A stretch of DNA of 32,562 bases from Moraxellaceae bacterium (GTDB lineage: Bacteria > Pseudomonadota > Gammaproteobacteria > Pseudomonadales > Moraxellaceae), in NCBI GenBank assembly GCA_029267635.1, contig JAJUIK010000021.1:1-32562 (forward strand), given 5' to 3'. Made by a program: the position numbers and the translations under genes. Of the stretch, positions 1-7,089 are shown piece by piece; within the stretch, counting starts at the first letter, position 1, and every line of letters begins with the position of its first letter. A model generated the notes under the pieces. That model was not told the origin of the DNA and made no database searches. It saw nothing but the letters and a program-made list of their open reading frames with translations.

Positions 1-1324
1 ACGTATTACACAAGTCCGTGCTGCTGAAATTCTGAATCTTTCAACCCGTCAAATTACCCGGTTATTGCACAAGCTCAAGCAAGATGGTGTTTCAGGTCTG
101 GCGCATGCCAGTCGTGGTCAACCTGGCCATCGTCGCCATGACGACTTGTTAAAATCAAAATGCCTTTCTATTATTTCTGAACATCTGCTTGGCTTTGGCC
201 CAACCTTAGCGCATGAAAAACTCAGCAGCATGTTTGACCTGAATATCCCTGTAGAAACGGTTCGTCGCTGGATGACTGCCAATGAGCTCTGGATTCCGCG
301 ATCCAAGCGTCTGAAACGTCCATATCAGCCTAGATATAACCGGGATTGCTTCGGTGAGCTGATCCAGATCGATGGTTCATATCATGACTGGTTTGAAGGA
401 CGAGCCGCCAAATGCTGCTTGCTGGTTTATATCGATGACGCGACTGGAAAACTGCTGCATCTACGCTTTTGTGAGGCTGAAACGACCTTTGATTATATGC
501 TCTCAACCAGAGCCTACATTGAGCAATACGGCAAGCCGTTGGCCTTTTATAGCGATAAACACTCGGTATTCCGAGTCAATCAGAAATCCAGCCAAGACAG
601 CAAGATCACGCAATTTGGGCGGATCCTGAATGAGTTAAACATTGATATTATCTTCGCCAACTCACCGCAGGCCAAAGGTCGTGTTGAACGTGCCAACAGG
701 ACACTTCAGGATCGTCTGATCAAGGAGATGCGTCTGCAAGGCATCAGTTCGATTGCTGAAGCCAATGCCTGGCTACCCTGCTTCATTGAGCAGTTCAATC
801 AGAAGTTCGCCAAGTGTGCGAGAAATTGCAAGAACTTGCATCGCCCTTTAACAGAGTCTGATGCTGAACTGGAGGATATTTTCACCTGGCAGGAACCGCG
901 TAAGGTCACAAAGAACCTGACCATCACTTATGACAAGTGTATTTATATGCTTGAGCCAACAGCATTGAATCATAAGCTTGTTGGGCAATACATTTCCTTT
1001 CTGGAGTACCCGGATGGTACTGTGGCCATCATGCATGAAGGACGGAAGATCAACTATAGCGTCTTCAATAAACTGGCTGGACTACAGCAGAATGCAGTGG
1101 TTGAGAATAAAAGATTAGGCTCGGTTCTAGCCCATATCCAGCAACAGCATGAGGAGTTGGAGAAACAGAATAAACGTTCCCGTCTCAAGAAAAGTATGCC
1201 GAGTCGTAAAGCTCAGAAAGCCATCATTGAACAAAGAAATTTAAATCCTGTTCTTGACTCTTGCATTTAAAAACAGGACATTTTAAATGGTTTATCGCAT
1301 AGACATTTTAATTGGTGAATAACA
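1..1324 (+). mobile_element. ISNCY-like insertion sequence, left end outside window
   Basis: The element carries the transposase gene at 2-1270. Its right end appears to finish at ATAACA (1319-1324), the reverse complement of a TGT-type terminus. Two subterminal motifs ending in the complement of AAAATGTC lie near this end, one around 1276-1289 and one around 1302-1311. They mirror the paired motif at the left end of the neighbouring copy. The left end is beyond the window. The family call rests on the transposase look and is tentative. Confidence 0.6.
2..1270 (+). CDS. ISNCY-like DDE transposase (5' end outside window)
   Basis: This is a DDE-type transposase that would cut and join the ends of its own element. 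The reading frame is open from base 2, so the true start lies left of the window; the TTG at 65 is only the first possible start codon seen. Counting from that codon, an N-terminal helix-turn-helix region is followed by an integrase-like core. Likely catalytic residues are Asp103 in QIDGSYHDW, Asp164 in YSDKHSVF and Glu208 in GRVERANRT. A basic C-terminal tail ends at 1270. No frameshift or stop is seen, so the protein may be functional. The core resembles transposases annotated as ISNCY family in Acinetobacter, but an IS481-like assignment cannot be excluded without a database search. Confidence 0.8.
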   Translation, partial: RITQVRAAEILNLSTRQITRLLHKLKQDGVSGLAHASRGQPGHRRHDDLLKSKCLSIISEHLLGFGPTLAHEKLSSMFDLNIPVETVRRWMTANELWIPRSKRLKRPYQPRYNRDCFGELIQIDGSYHDWFEGRAAKCCLLVYIDDATGKLLHLRFCEAETTFDYMLSTRAYIEQYGKPLAFYSDKHSVFRVNQKSSQDSKITQFGRILNELNIDIIFANSPQAKGRVERANRTLQDRLIKEMRLQGISSIAEANAWLPCFIEQFNQKFAKCARNCKNLHRPLTESDAELEDIFTWQEPRKVTKNLTITYDKCIYMLEPTALNHKLVGQYISFLEYPDGTVAIMHEGRKINYSVFNKLAGLQQNAVVENKRLGSVLAHIQQQHEELEKQNKRSRLKKSMPSRKAQKAIIEQRNLNPVLDSCI

Positions 1325-1329
1325 CAGTC

Positions 1330-1939
1330 TGTAACTCCAAAGTAAAAATGTCCGGTTTCTCCAAAGTAAAAATGTCCGCTTTTAGAATACGCGCTTTTGC
1401 GATTTTCTTAGCGGACGGTTTGATATGTTGGTGTCTATGTCGGATAAAGAACTTAAACGATTGTCGGTCTTGCAAGAAATCTGCGATCAACGCATCACCT
1501 AGTCTCAGGCTGCTCAGCTACTTCATATTTCAGAACGTCAGATCAGACGTTTACTGCAGAAATACAAAGCTCAAGGCCCAGCTGCATTAGCCCATGCTGC
1601 ACGTGGCCAAACCAGCAATTCCAAAATTCCAGAAGAACTTAGACTCAAGTGTCTTAATCTGGTTGCTGAGCAATTCCATGGTTTCGGACCCACTTTAGCG
1701 CATGAAAAGCTCACCACCATTCATAGATTCGATATTTCAGTGGAAACACTGCGTTCCTGGATGATTGCAGCCGATTTATGGATTCCTCGCGCCAAGCGCC
1801 TGAAACGTCCATATCAGCCTCGATATAACCGTGATTGCTTCGGTGAGTTGATCCAGATCGATGGTTCATATCATGACTGGTTTGAAGGACGTGCCGCCAA
1901 ATGCTGTTTGCTGGTTTATATCGATGATGCAACAGGAAA
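1330..1939 (+). mobile_element. Truncated second copy of a related IS (left end only)
   Basis: The left end begins at TGTAAC (1330), 5 bp after the right end of the first copy, and has the same orientation. Homology to the first copy runs to about 1939, where it stops abruptly in the middle of the transposase core, next to the 3' end of modC. The right half is therefore missing, most likely by a deletion. Confidence 0.7.
1335..1378 (+). repeat. Two direct copies of a 20-bp IS-end motif
   Basis: The 20-bp motif CTCCAAAGTAAAAATGTCCG occurs at 1335-1354 and again at 1359-1378, a 24-bp period. Paired subterminal repeats of this kind are commonly transposase binding sites. The opposite end of the neighbouring copy also carries two degenerate versions. 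Confidence 0.75.
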
Positions 1940-1970
1940 TCCGATGAAATTAAGCTATTCTATTAAATAG
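1425..1970 (+). pseudogene. Transposase pseudogene (nonsense mutation, 3' truncation)
   Basis: The frame starts at ATG 1425 and reads as the N-terminus of the same transposase family. It is interrupted by TAG at 1500-1502 (codon 26), where the first copy has a glutamine codon (CAA), so this is probably a CAG to TAG change. The frame then continues through the helix-turn-helix region into the start of the catalytic core. Homology ends at about 1939, after the DDATG motif, and the frame runs into foreign sequence with a stop at 1968-1970. Only the first catalytic Asp is retained. It cannot encode an active enzyme. Confidence 0.85.
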
Positions 1971-1977
1971 CTTTTTT
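1952..1977 (+). terminator. Hairpin overlapping the modC stop codon
   Basis: An 8-bp perfect stem AAGCTATT / AATAGCTT (1952-1959 and 1966-1973) has a 6-nt loop. On the plus strand it is followed by a T run (1972-1977), a good factor-independent terminator for transcription coming from the IS side. On the minus strand, as the end of the mod genes, only a weak T tract follows. The modC stop codon lies inside the stem. Confidence 0.55.
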
Positions 1978-2617
1978 CAAAATTAATTAATTTCCCATTT
2001 CTCAATTCCATAATTTTTGCTTCTAAAAAAATGACCTCTTCCAGATGATGTGTAACGTAAATCATCGGTAATCCCATCTGTTCTTTAACACGTTTTAAAA
2101 ATACTAAAAGCTGCTTTTTTAGTGCATCATCCAGCCCGGTCAAAGGCTCATCCAGCAACAGTAAATGTGGCGAAGATAATAAGGCGCGTCCAATAGAAAC
2201 ACGCTGTGCTTCTCCACCTGAGAGCTGAGATGCACGACGTTGCAGTAATGGCGTGAGTTCCAGCAGTTCCACTACTTGCTCAAACTGAAATTTTCGTTCA
2301 AACGGCTTCAGCATTTTTTCTGCATAGCACAGATTCTGTCGTACGTTCAAATGCGGGAACAGCAATGTCTGCTGGAAAACTAATGCGATCCTGCGTTGAT
2401 GCATGGGAATGTTGATATTTTGTACTGTACTGAAAAGTAGCTGTTGCTGAAGTTGGATATTGCCTTGGGTTGGGCTGCACAGACCAACGATATTTTTTAA
2501 TAAGGTGGTTTTACCACTTCCCGACGCACCGACCAGCCCAATCATGGGCTGCTGCATGTTCAACTCAACCTGCAACCTGAAATCGCCATGTTGATATTCA
2601 AAAGCACATTGCAGCAT
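1955..2617 (-). CDS. modC: Molybdate ABC transporter ATPase, short form without TOBE domain
   Basis: ModC hydrolyses ATP on the cytoplasmic face to drive molybdate import through ModB. The 220-residue product is a single ABC ATPase domain. Walker A is GASGSGKT (30-37), the Q-loop FQQ lies near 81-83, the signature LSGGEAQR is at 132-139, Walker B LLLLDEP at 152-158 and the switch His at 190. Escherichia coli ModC has about 350 residues with a C-terminal molybdate-binding TOBE/Mop domain, which is absent here. The gene is last in the mod/moa/nas block. Its start follows an AGGGGGC ribosome site placed at the end of modB. IS debris starts about 15 bp beyond the stop codon, so whether the short C-terminus is native or the result of the deletion cannot be decided from this sequence alone. 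Confidence 0.88.
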   Translation of the reverse strand: MLQCAFEYQHGDFRLQVELNMQQPMIGLVGASGSGKTTLLKNIVGLCSPTQGNIQLQQQLLFSTVQNINIPMHQRRIALVFQQTLLFPHLNVRQNLCYAEKMLKPFERKFQFEQVVELLELTPLLQRRASQLSGGEAQRVSIGRALLSSPHLLLLDEPLTGLDDALKKQLLVFLKRVKEQMGLPMIYVTHHLEEVIFLEAKIMELRNGKLINFEKSYLIE

Positions 2618-2618
2618 A

Positions 2619-3302
2619 TCAGCCCCCTAACCTTTTCTGATAGTTTTTTAGAATCCACGAATTGGCCAGCAAGGCTAAAAATGACAACAGTACAGACAAC
2701 AGCACCAAGCGCATTGCCATTTTTTCGCCATTCGGTTGCTGCAGAAAAGAATAGATGGCTATCGAGAGCGTTTGGGTTTCATCTGGAATATTGCCCACAA
2801 AGGTAATCGTTGCCCCAAACTCTCCAAGACTGCGACTAAAGCATAAAATACTGCCGATCAAAATCCCAGGAAATGCCAAGGGTAAATTGATACTCCAAAA
2901 GACTTTCCACGGTGCTGCACCCAGTGACCCCGCAATCTGTTCAAGTTGTGGATTCATCAGTTGAAAAGATAATCGGATGGGTTGCACCATCAACGGAAAA
3001 GCCACCAGCATGGCGGCTAAAACGGCCCCTTTCCAGTTGAATGCCAGCTCAATACCGAGCAGCTGCAGATATTGTCCCAAAAATCCCTGCTGACCAAAGG
3101 TTAATAGCAATAAATAACCCAATACCACAGGGGGTAAAACCATTGGCAGTTGCAAAAAGGCTTCCAGGATAAACTTCAGATGAAATTCATGCCGGGCCAA
3201 TAGCCAGGCCAGCGCTATAGCAAAAGGCAAACAGAATAATGTGGTACATGTTGCGACCTTGGCTGACAAGACCAACGCACTCAACTCTTCCGGGCTAAAC
3301 AT
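2619..3302 (-). CDS. modB: Molybdate ABC transporter permease
   Basis: ModB forms the membrane channel of the molybdate importer and couples to ModC. The 227-residue product has about five hydrophobic segments and the EAA-type coupling region typical of ModB/CysT permeases, with the conserved stretch GEFGATITFVGNIP in the second half. I place the start at ATG 3302. AGGAG lies 8 nt upstream of it, whereas the in-frame GTG at 3311 directly abuts that ribosome site. The gene follows modA by 23 bp and its stop is 1 bp from the modC start, so modABC is translated as a tight unit. Confidence 0.9.
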   Translation of the reverse strand: MFSPEELSALVLSAKVATCTTLFCLPFAIALAWLLARHEFHLKFILEAFLQLPMVLPPVVLGYLLLLTFGQQGFLGQYLQLLGIELAFNWKGAVLAAMLVAFPLMVQPIRLSFQLMNPQLEQIAGSLGAAPWKVFWSINLPLAFPGILIGSILCFSRSLGEFGATITFVGNIPDETQTLSIAIYSFLQQPNGEKMAMRLVLLSVLLSFLALLANSWILKNYQKRLGG

Positions 3303-3325
3303 GCTTAACACTCCTGAATCTATAG

Positions 3326-4087
3326 TCAGGATTTCAACTGAAAACCGTATTGATGAAAGATGGCTTTGGCCTGCGAACTGTGCTGTAAAAACTGGCTAAA
3401 TCGCACAGCTTCCGGATTTTTTTCACCGCCTTGTGTCAGAGCTATGGGATAGACGATCGGACGATGTGACTGTGTAGGGAGTTTCCCGAGGATTTTGACT
3501 TTCTGGCTTAACAAGGCATCCGTCTTATAGACAATACCCACCTCACATTCACCGCGTTCGACAAATGTTAGAGCTGAGCGTACATCCTGTGTTCCGACAA
3601 TCCGCCCCTTCAGGGAGGTTAGCCAGTTGAACTGGCTCAAACTTTGTTTGGCATATTTACCGACTGGAACAGACTCCATATGTCCTGTACACAGATAGCC
3701 CTGGAACGACTGGGCAAACTTAAAATTTGGGCTGGCAGTAAATGTAATCTTGCGATTTTTTCGGCTAATCACTACCAGTTCATTACTCAGTAAAGGCTTG
3801 ATAGTTTTGGAATTAACTACCTTTTTCTGCGACAGATAATTCATCCAGTCCGGATCAGAGGGAAAAAATAGATCCGCTTTCGCCCCCGCTTCGATTTGCT
3901 TGGCTAATGTAGAGGATGCTGCAAAAACCGGAATGATGTGCGTAGACTGATGCTGTATCTGATAGGCCTGTGCAATATCCGTCAGGGCATTGCTCAGGCT
4001 GGCCGCTGCATAAACTTTGACGCTACCGGCCTGTACCGTGGCAATGCTACTAGCCAAAGCGATGCCTAATCCCAGAGATGTTTTCAT
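3326..4087 (-). CDS. modA: Periplasmic molybdate-binding protein
   Basis: ModA captures molybdate (and probably tungstate) in the periplasm and delivers it to ModBC. The 253-residue product starts with a signal peptide. A basic start is followed by a hydrophobic core, with a likely cut after TVQA near residue 20. The mature protein begins with the VKVYAAASLSNAL motif typical of ModA, whose serines contact the oxyanion. The start is supported by TAAGGAG just upstream, and the gene begins 10 bp after the moeA stop. Its place in the operon supplies molybdenum to the cofactor enzymes encoded upstream. Confidence 0.92.
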   Translation of the reverse strand: MKTSLGLGIALASSIATVQAGSVKVYAAASLSNALTDIAQAYQIQHQSTHIIPVFAASSTLAKQIEAGAKADLFFPSDPDWMNYLSQKKVVNSKTIKPLLSNELVVISRKNRKITFTASPNFKFAQSFQGYLCTGHMESVPVGKYAKQSLSQFNWLTSLKGRIVGTQDVRSALTFVERGECEVGIVYKTDALLSQKVKILGKLPTQSHRPIVYPIALTQGGEKNPEAVRFSQFLQHSSQAKAIFHQYGFQLKS

Positions 4088-4097
4088 CCACTTCTCC

Positions 4098-5327
4098 TTA
4101 GCCCTGAATCAGCAAGACCTTCACGATCTGCCCTGCATGCATTGCAGTCGCTGCAGGGACACGAACCAGCGCATTCGCCTGCATTAAATTACTCAGCATA
4201 TGTGACTGTTGTTTAGATAGACTTGTAACCTTTAAGGTTGCCTGATCCACAGTCACGGACATGCGTAAAAAGCGCTCTCTCTCATCTGGTTTCAGGTCAT
4301 GTGTCAAAATGGCAGTTATCCAGTGGGGTTGCTGCTGCCCTTGTAGGGCGAACAGTAAAGTCGAGACATACACTTGCATGCCGACATAGACGGCGGCTGG
4401 ATTACCAGGCAAACCCAATAAATAACAATGTGAGCCATCTTCACGGCGCTGTCGGGCAAAGAACATTGGCTTTCCCGGTTTCTGCTTCACTTTCCAGAAA
4501 ATCTGTTGAAAACCCGAATCCAGAGCAGCCGGACGGATAAAATCATAATCTCCCACCGAAATGCCGCCCGTGCTTAGGATGAGATCATAATGTTCGCTTA
4601 AGCTTTGCAGTAAGGTTTTGACCGCAGCAGCACTATCCTCGACGTGGATAATATCGACAGACTGTCCGGCTTGCTGGAACCAGGCATGGATTAATGGGGT
4701 ATTGGCATCAAAAATTTTACCGGATGCCAGGTCCTCTATGTTTTCTGCTACCTCATCACCGGTAATCACCACAGCCACTTTCGGGTAACAAAAGACCTCG
4801 ACTGTTTGAATACCCGCCATGCTCAAAGAAGCAATTGCACCGACTGATAAATACTGTCCTTGTTCGGCCAGTAATTGTCCGCAAGTGATTTCTTCTCCAG
4901 CATGACGAATATCCACATCCAAACTTAGATTTTTCTCGACCTTAATGCAGGTCGAATTACTCAGATGGACAATTTCCTGACGTGCAACTGTAGTTGCCCC
5001 GGCTGGAATCGGAGCGCCGGTAAAAATCCTGACGGCTTGTCCAGCCTTGAGTGACACAGCTGCCTGTTGTCCTGCACGAATTTCACCGATCAACTCAAAT
5101 TCCGTATCTTCTTCAATCGACGATTGTGCACAAATCGCATAACCATCCACCGCACTTTGTGAAAATATAGGCAGATTAATCTTAGAATAAACATTTTCTG
5201 CTAAATACCGGTGCAAGGCCTGATTTAACATGAGCTGTTCAGTCTTCAAAGTTGTGGTCTCACGCAAAATGAGATCTAATGCCTGATCAACACTGATCAG
5301 CCCCTGCTCTGTAGCACATCCTGACAT
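4098..5327 (-). CDS. moeA: Molybdopterin molybdenumtransferase
   Basis: MoeA inserts molybdate into adenylylated molybdopterin, the final step in making basic molybdenum cofactor. The 409-residue length is normal for the family. The N-terminal domain carries the PIFSQSAVDGYAI region. A central MogA-like domain contains STGGISVGDYDFI, followed by KPGKPMFFA and LLGLPGNPAAV. A C-terminal beta-barrel domain ends the protein. The start ATG overlaps the stop of the upstream moaC-moaB fusion by one base (TAATG), which indicates translational coupling. With the MoaB domain made just before it, the adenylylation and insertion steps are encoded next to each other. Confidence 0.93.
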   Translation of the reverse strand: MSGCATEQGLISVDQALDLILRETTTLKTEQLMLNQALHRYLAENVYSKINLPIFSQSAVDGYAICAQSSIEEDTEFELIGEIRAGQQAAVSLKAGQAVRIFTGAPIPAGATTVARQEIVHLSNSTCIKVEKNLSLDVDIRHAGEEITCGQLLAEQGQYLSVGAIASLSMAGIQTVEVFCYPKVAVVITGDEVAENIEDLASGKIFDANTPLIHAWFQQAGQSVDIIHVEDSAAAVKTLLQSLSEHYDLILSTGGISVGDYDFIRPAALDSGFQQIFWKVKQKPGKPMFFARQRREDGSHCYLLGLPGNPAAVYVGMQVYVSTLLFALQGQQQPHWITAILTHDLKPDERERFLRMSVTVDQATLKVTSLSKQQSHMLSNLMQANALVRVPAATAMHAGQIVKVLLIQG

Positions 5328-6250
5328 TATTGATACCCGCCTTGATGTGGGATATTTTTTTGCACGTCAAATAAATGCACCAAAGCGGGCAACACCGCGA
5401 TTAAAGATTCTTTTGCCCCTTGCCGACTGCCAGGCAAGGTCATCACCAGACTGTTTTCAATATAGCCTGCCACCCCACGGCTCAAGGCTGCATATGGTGT
5501 ACGTTTCTGGCCAAAACTACGCGATGCTTCCATTAGTCCGGGAATTTCACGTTGCAATAAGGGTTGCAGGGTTTCTACCGTTAAATCTTTAGGTCCAATT
5601 CCGGTTCCACCCACCGTCAGAATCAGGGGATAATCATTTTTTTGCTGTTCAATCAGGGCCAGTAATTGTTCTGGACTATCCGCAATCACCTGATACGCAA
5701 TGGGGTCAAAATTGGCTTCCTGTAAAATCTGCAAGACATTTTTCCCGGCAGTATCGGGTTTTCTACCCGCCGCAACCGTATCTGAAAGCACGATCACCGA
5801 TGCCGGCATGGCCTGTTTGAGCACACGGGTATAATGAGATTTTCCGCCTTTTTTTTGCTGTAATTTACATTGATCGAGAGATAAATCTTCCGGCTCACAA
5901 TGTGGTTTAAGCATGTCATACAAAGTCAGACCAGCCAAACTCACAGCCGTCAAAGCTTCCATTTCCACCCCAGTTGGACTAATGGTTTCCACGGTAGCAA
6001 TAATCTCGACATGGGCATCGAACAGTGCGTATTCCACATCGGCACGATAGATTGGCAATGGATGACACAGCGGGATCAACTCATCCGTCCGTTTTGCAGC
6101 CAAAATGCCTGCAATCCGGGCAGTTTTCAGTGCATCACCTTTTTCGGTATTGCCGTTACGTAACAGTTCAATGCAATGTGACGGGGCATGCAGGATCCCT
6201 GTCGCTACGGCCGTGCGATAACTTTCAGCTTTCATTCCGACATTTTTCAT
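5327..6250 (-). CDS. moaCB: MoaC-MoaB fusion (pyranopterin phosphate synthase / molybdopterin adenylyltransferase-like)
   Basis: Residues 1 to about 147 are MoaC, which with MoaA turns GTP into cyclic pyranopterin phosphate. Residues from about 150 to 307 are a MoaB/MogA-type domain that binds molybdopterin and probably adenylylates it. MoaC marks are EKGDALKTARIAG (Lys37), IPLCHPLP, MEALTAVSLAGLTLYDM and KKGGKS at 133-138. The MoaB mark is LTVGGTGIGPKDLT near 211-224. ATG 6250 has AGGGA about 9 nt upstream. The start is odd, however. The codons before it (HQNESREAA) align with the missing MoaC N-terminus, but they lack a start codon and follow an in-frame TAA. The two domains occur as separate proteins in E. 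coli; the fusion is known in other bacteria. Confidence 0.88.
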   Translation of the reverse strand: MKNVGMKAESYRTAVATGILHAPSHCIELLRNGNTEKGDALKTARIAGILAAKRTDELIPLCHPLPIYRADVEYALFDAHVEIIATVETISPTGVEMEALTAVSLAGLTLYDMLKPHCEPEDLSLDQCKLQQKKGGKSHYTRVLKQAMPASVIVLSDTVAAGRKPDTAGKNVLQILQEANFDPIAYQVIADSPEQLLALIEQQKNDYPLILTVGGTGIGPKDLTVETLQPLLQREIPGLMEASRSFGQKRTPYAALSRGVAGYIENSLVMTLPGSRQGAKESLIAVLPALVHLFDVQKNIPHQGGYQ

Positions 6251-6304
6251 TGCGGCTTCCCTAGATTCATTCTGATGTTAAAGATGGTTTTGGCGTGTAA
6301 GGTG

Positions 6305-6835
6305 CTAGACAGAATGCGAATGATGGCAATGCAAATGTTCAGCGTGTTGAGATGTTTTTGGGGGTAAATCTGCTACATGTCTGGCATTCCCATGATCTTG
6401 ACGGATACAGCAACCTTCTACATATTGACTGCTTCCATCCAGATAGAACTCCTCTTTCCATACCGGGACTTCATGTTTTACCCGCTCGACCACCGCTTCG
6501 CATGCAGCAAAGGCTTCACGCCGATGTGCGGAATATGCGACTGCAATAATCGCTTCTTCACCAATCTGCAAGGTTCCGATGCGGTGCATGACACGGACAT
6601 AAGACACGCCATATTGCTGCTGGATGTCTTGTTCAATCTGGCGAATCATTTTCTCTGCCACAGGTGTGTAGGCCGTATATTTCAAGGCTTTGACCGCTTT
6701 ACCTTCGTGATGGTTACGCACCGTCCCGATAAACACGCCAATTCCACCACATTCAGGAAAATGCTGAATAGCATCAAAACGGTCCAGGCTCAAACGCGTC
6801 TCTGAAATGCGTGTCAAGGATTTAAGTTCATCCAT
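6305..6835 (-). CDS. moaE: Molybdopterin synthase catalytic subunit with His-rich tail
   Basis: MoaE and MoaD form molybdopterin synthase, which adds two sulfurs to cyclic pyranopterin phosphate. Visible motifs are FIGTVRNHHEGKAV near the N-terminus, HRIGTLQIGEEAI in the middle and KHEVPVWKEEFYLDG, which carries the conserved active-site lysines. At 176 residues it is longer than the usual 150 or so. The extra C-terminal tail is rich in histidine and contains HAEHLHCHHSHSV, a possible metal-binding tail. The gene starts 1 bp after the moaD stop, and its ribosome site AGGAGG is formed by the last glycine codons of moaD. Confidence 0.92.
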   Translation of the reverse strand: MDELKSLTRISETRLSLDRFDAIQHFPECGGIGVFIGTVRNHHEGKAVKALKYTAYTPVAEKMIRQIEQDIQQQYGVSYVRVMHRIGTLQIGEEAIIAVAYSAHRREAFAACEAVVERVKHEVPVWKEEFYLDGSSQYVEGCCIRQDHGNARHVADLPPKTSQHAEHLHCHHSHSV

Positions 6836-6836
6836 A

Positions 6837-7088
6837 TCATCCTCCTGCCACAGGTGACAGCAAAACCAGCGTGCTGTCTTTTTCTAAGGTGGCTTTCCGT
6901 GGAATGATGTCTTCTCCCATGGCACAGGCACAGCGTTGCAATAGCGGGTTTGACTCTGGATAATCCTGTACCACCTGATCAAGTACATCGGCAACGCTTT
7001 GGCCTGAACTACACAGCATCTCCAGAGTCTGAGGAAGTATGCGTTCAATTGCACCGAACGCTTCGATTTTAATTTTGAGGGTCTGCAT
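6837..7088 (-). CDS. moaD: Molybdopterin synthase sulfur-carrier subunit
   Basis: This 83-residue ubiquitin-fold protein ends in Gly-Gly (SPVAGG). That tail is adenylylated and thiocarboxylated to donate sulfur to MoaE. The length and tail are typical of MoaD. No moeB-type activating enzyme is encoded in this block, so the activation must come from elsewhere in the genome. The ribosome site lies within the last codons of moaA, and moaE follows at once, giving a moaA-moaD-moaE coupled string. Confidence 0.92.
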   Translation of the reverse strand: MQTLKIKIEAFGAIERILPQTLEMLCSSGQSVADVLDQVVQDYPESNPLLQRCACAMGEDIIPRKATLEKDSTLVLLSPVAGG

Positions 7089-7089
7089 C

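Noticed and set aside
4238..4540. Long plus-strand frame opposite moeA, and many similar opposite-strand frames
   Set aside because: They lie wholly inside well-supported genes, lack ribosome sites and show no recognisable protein features.
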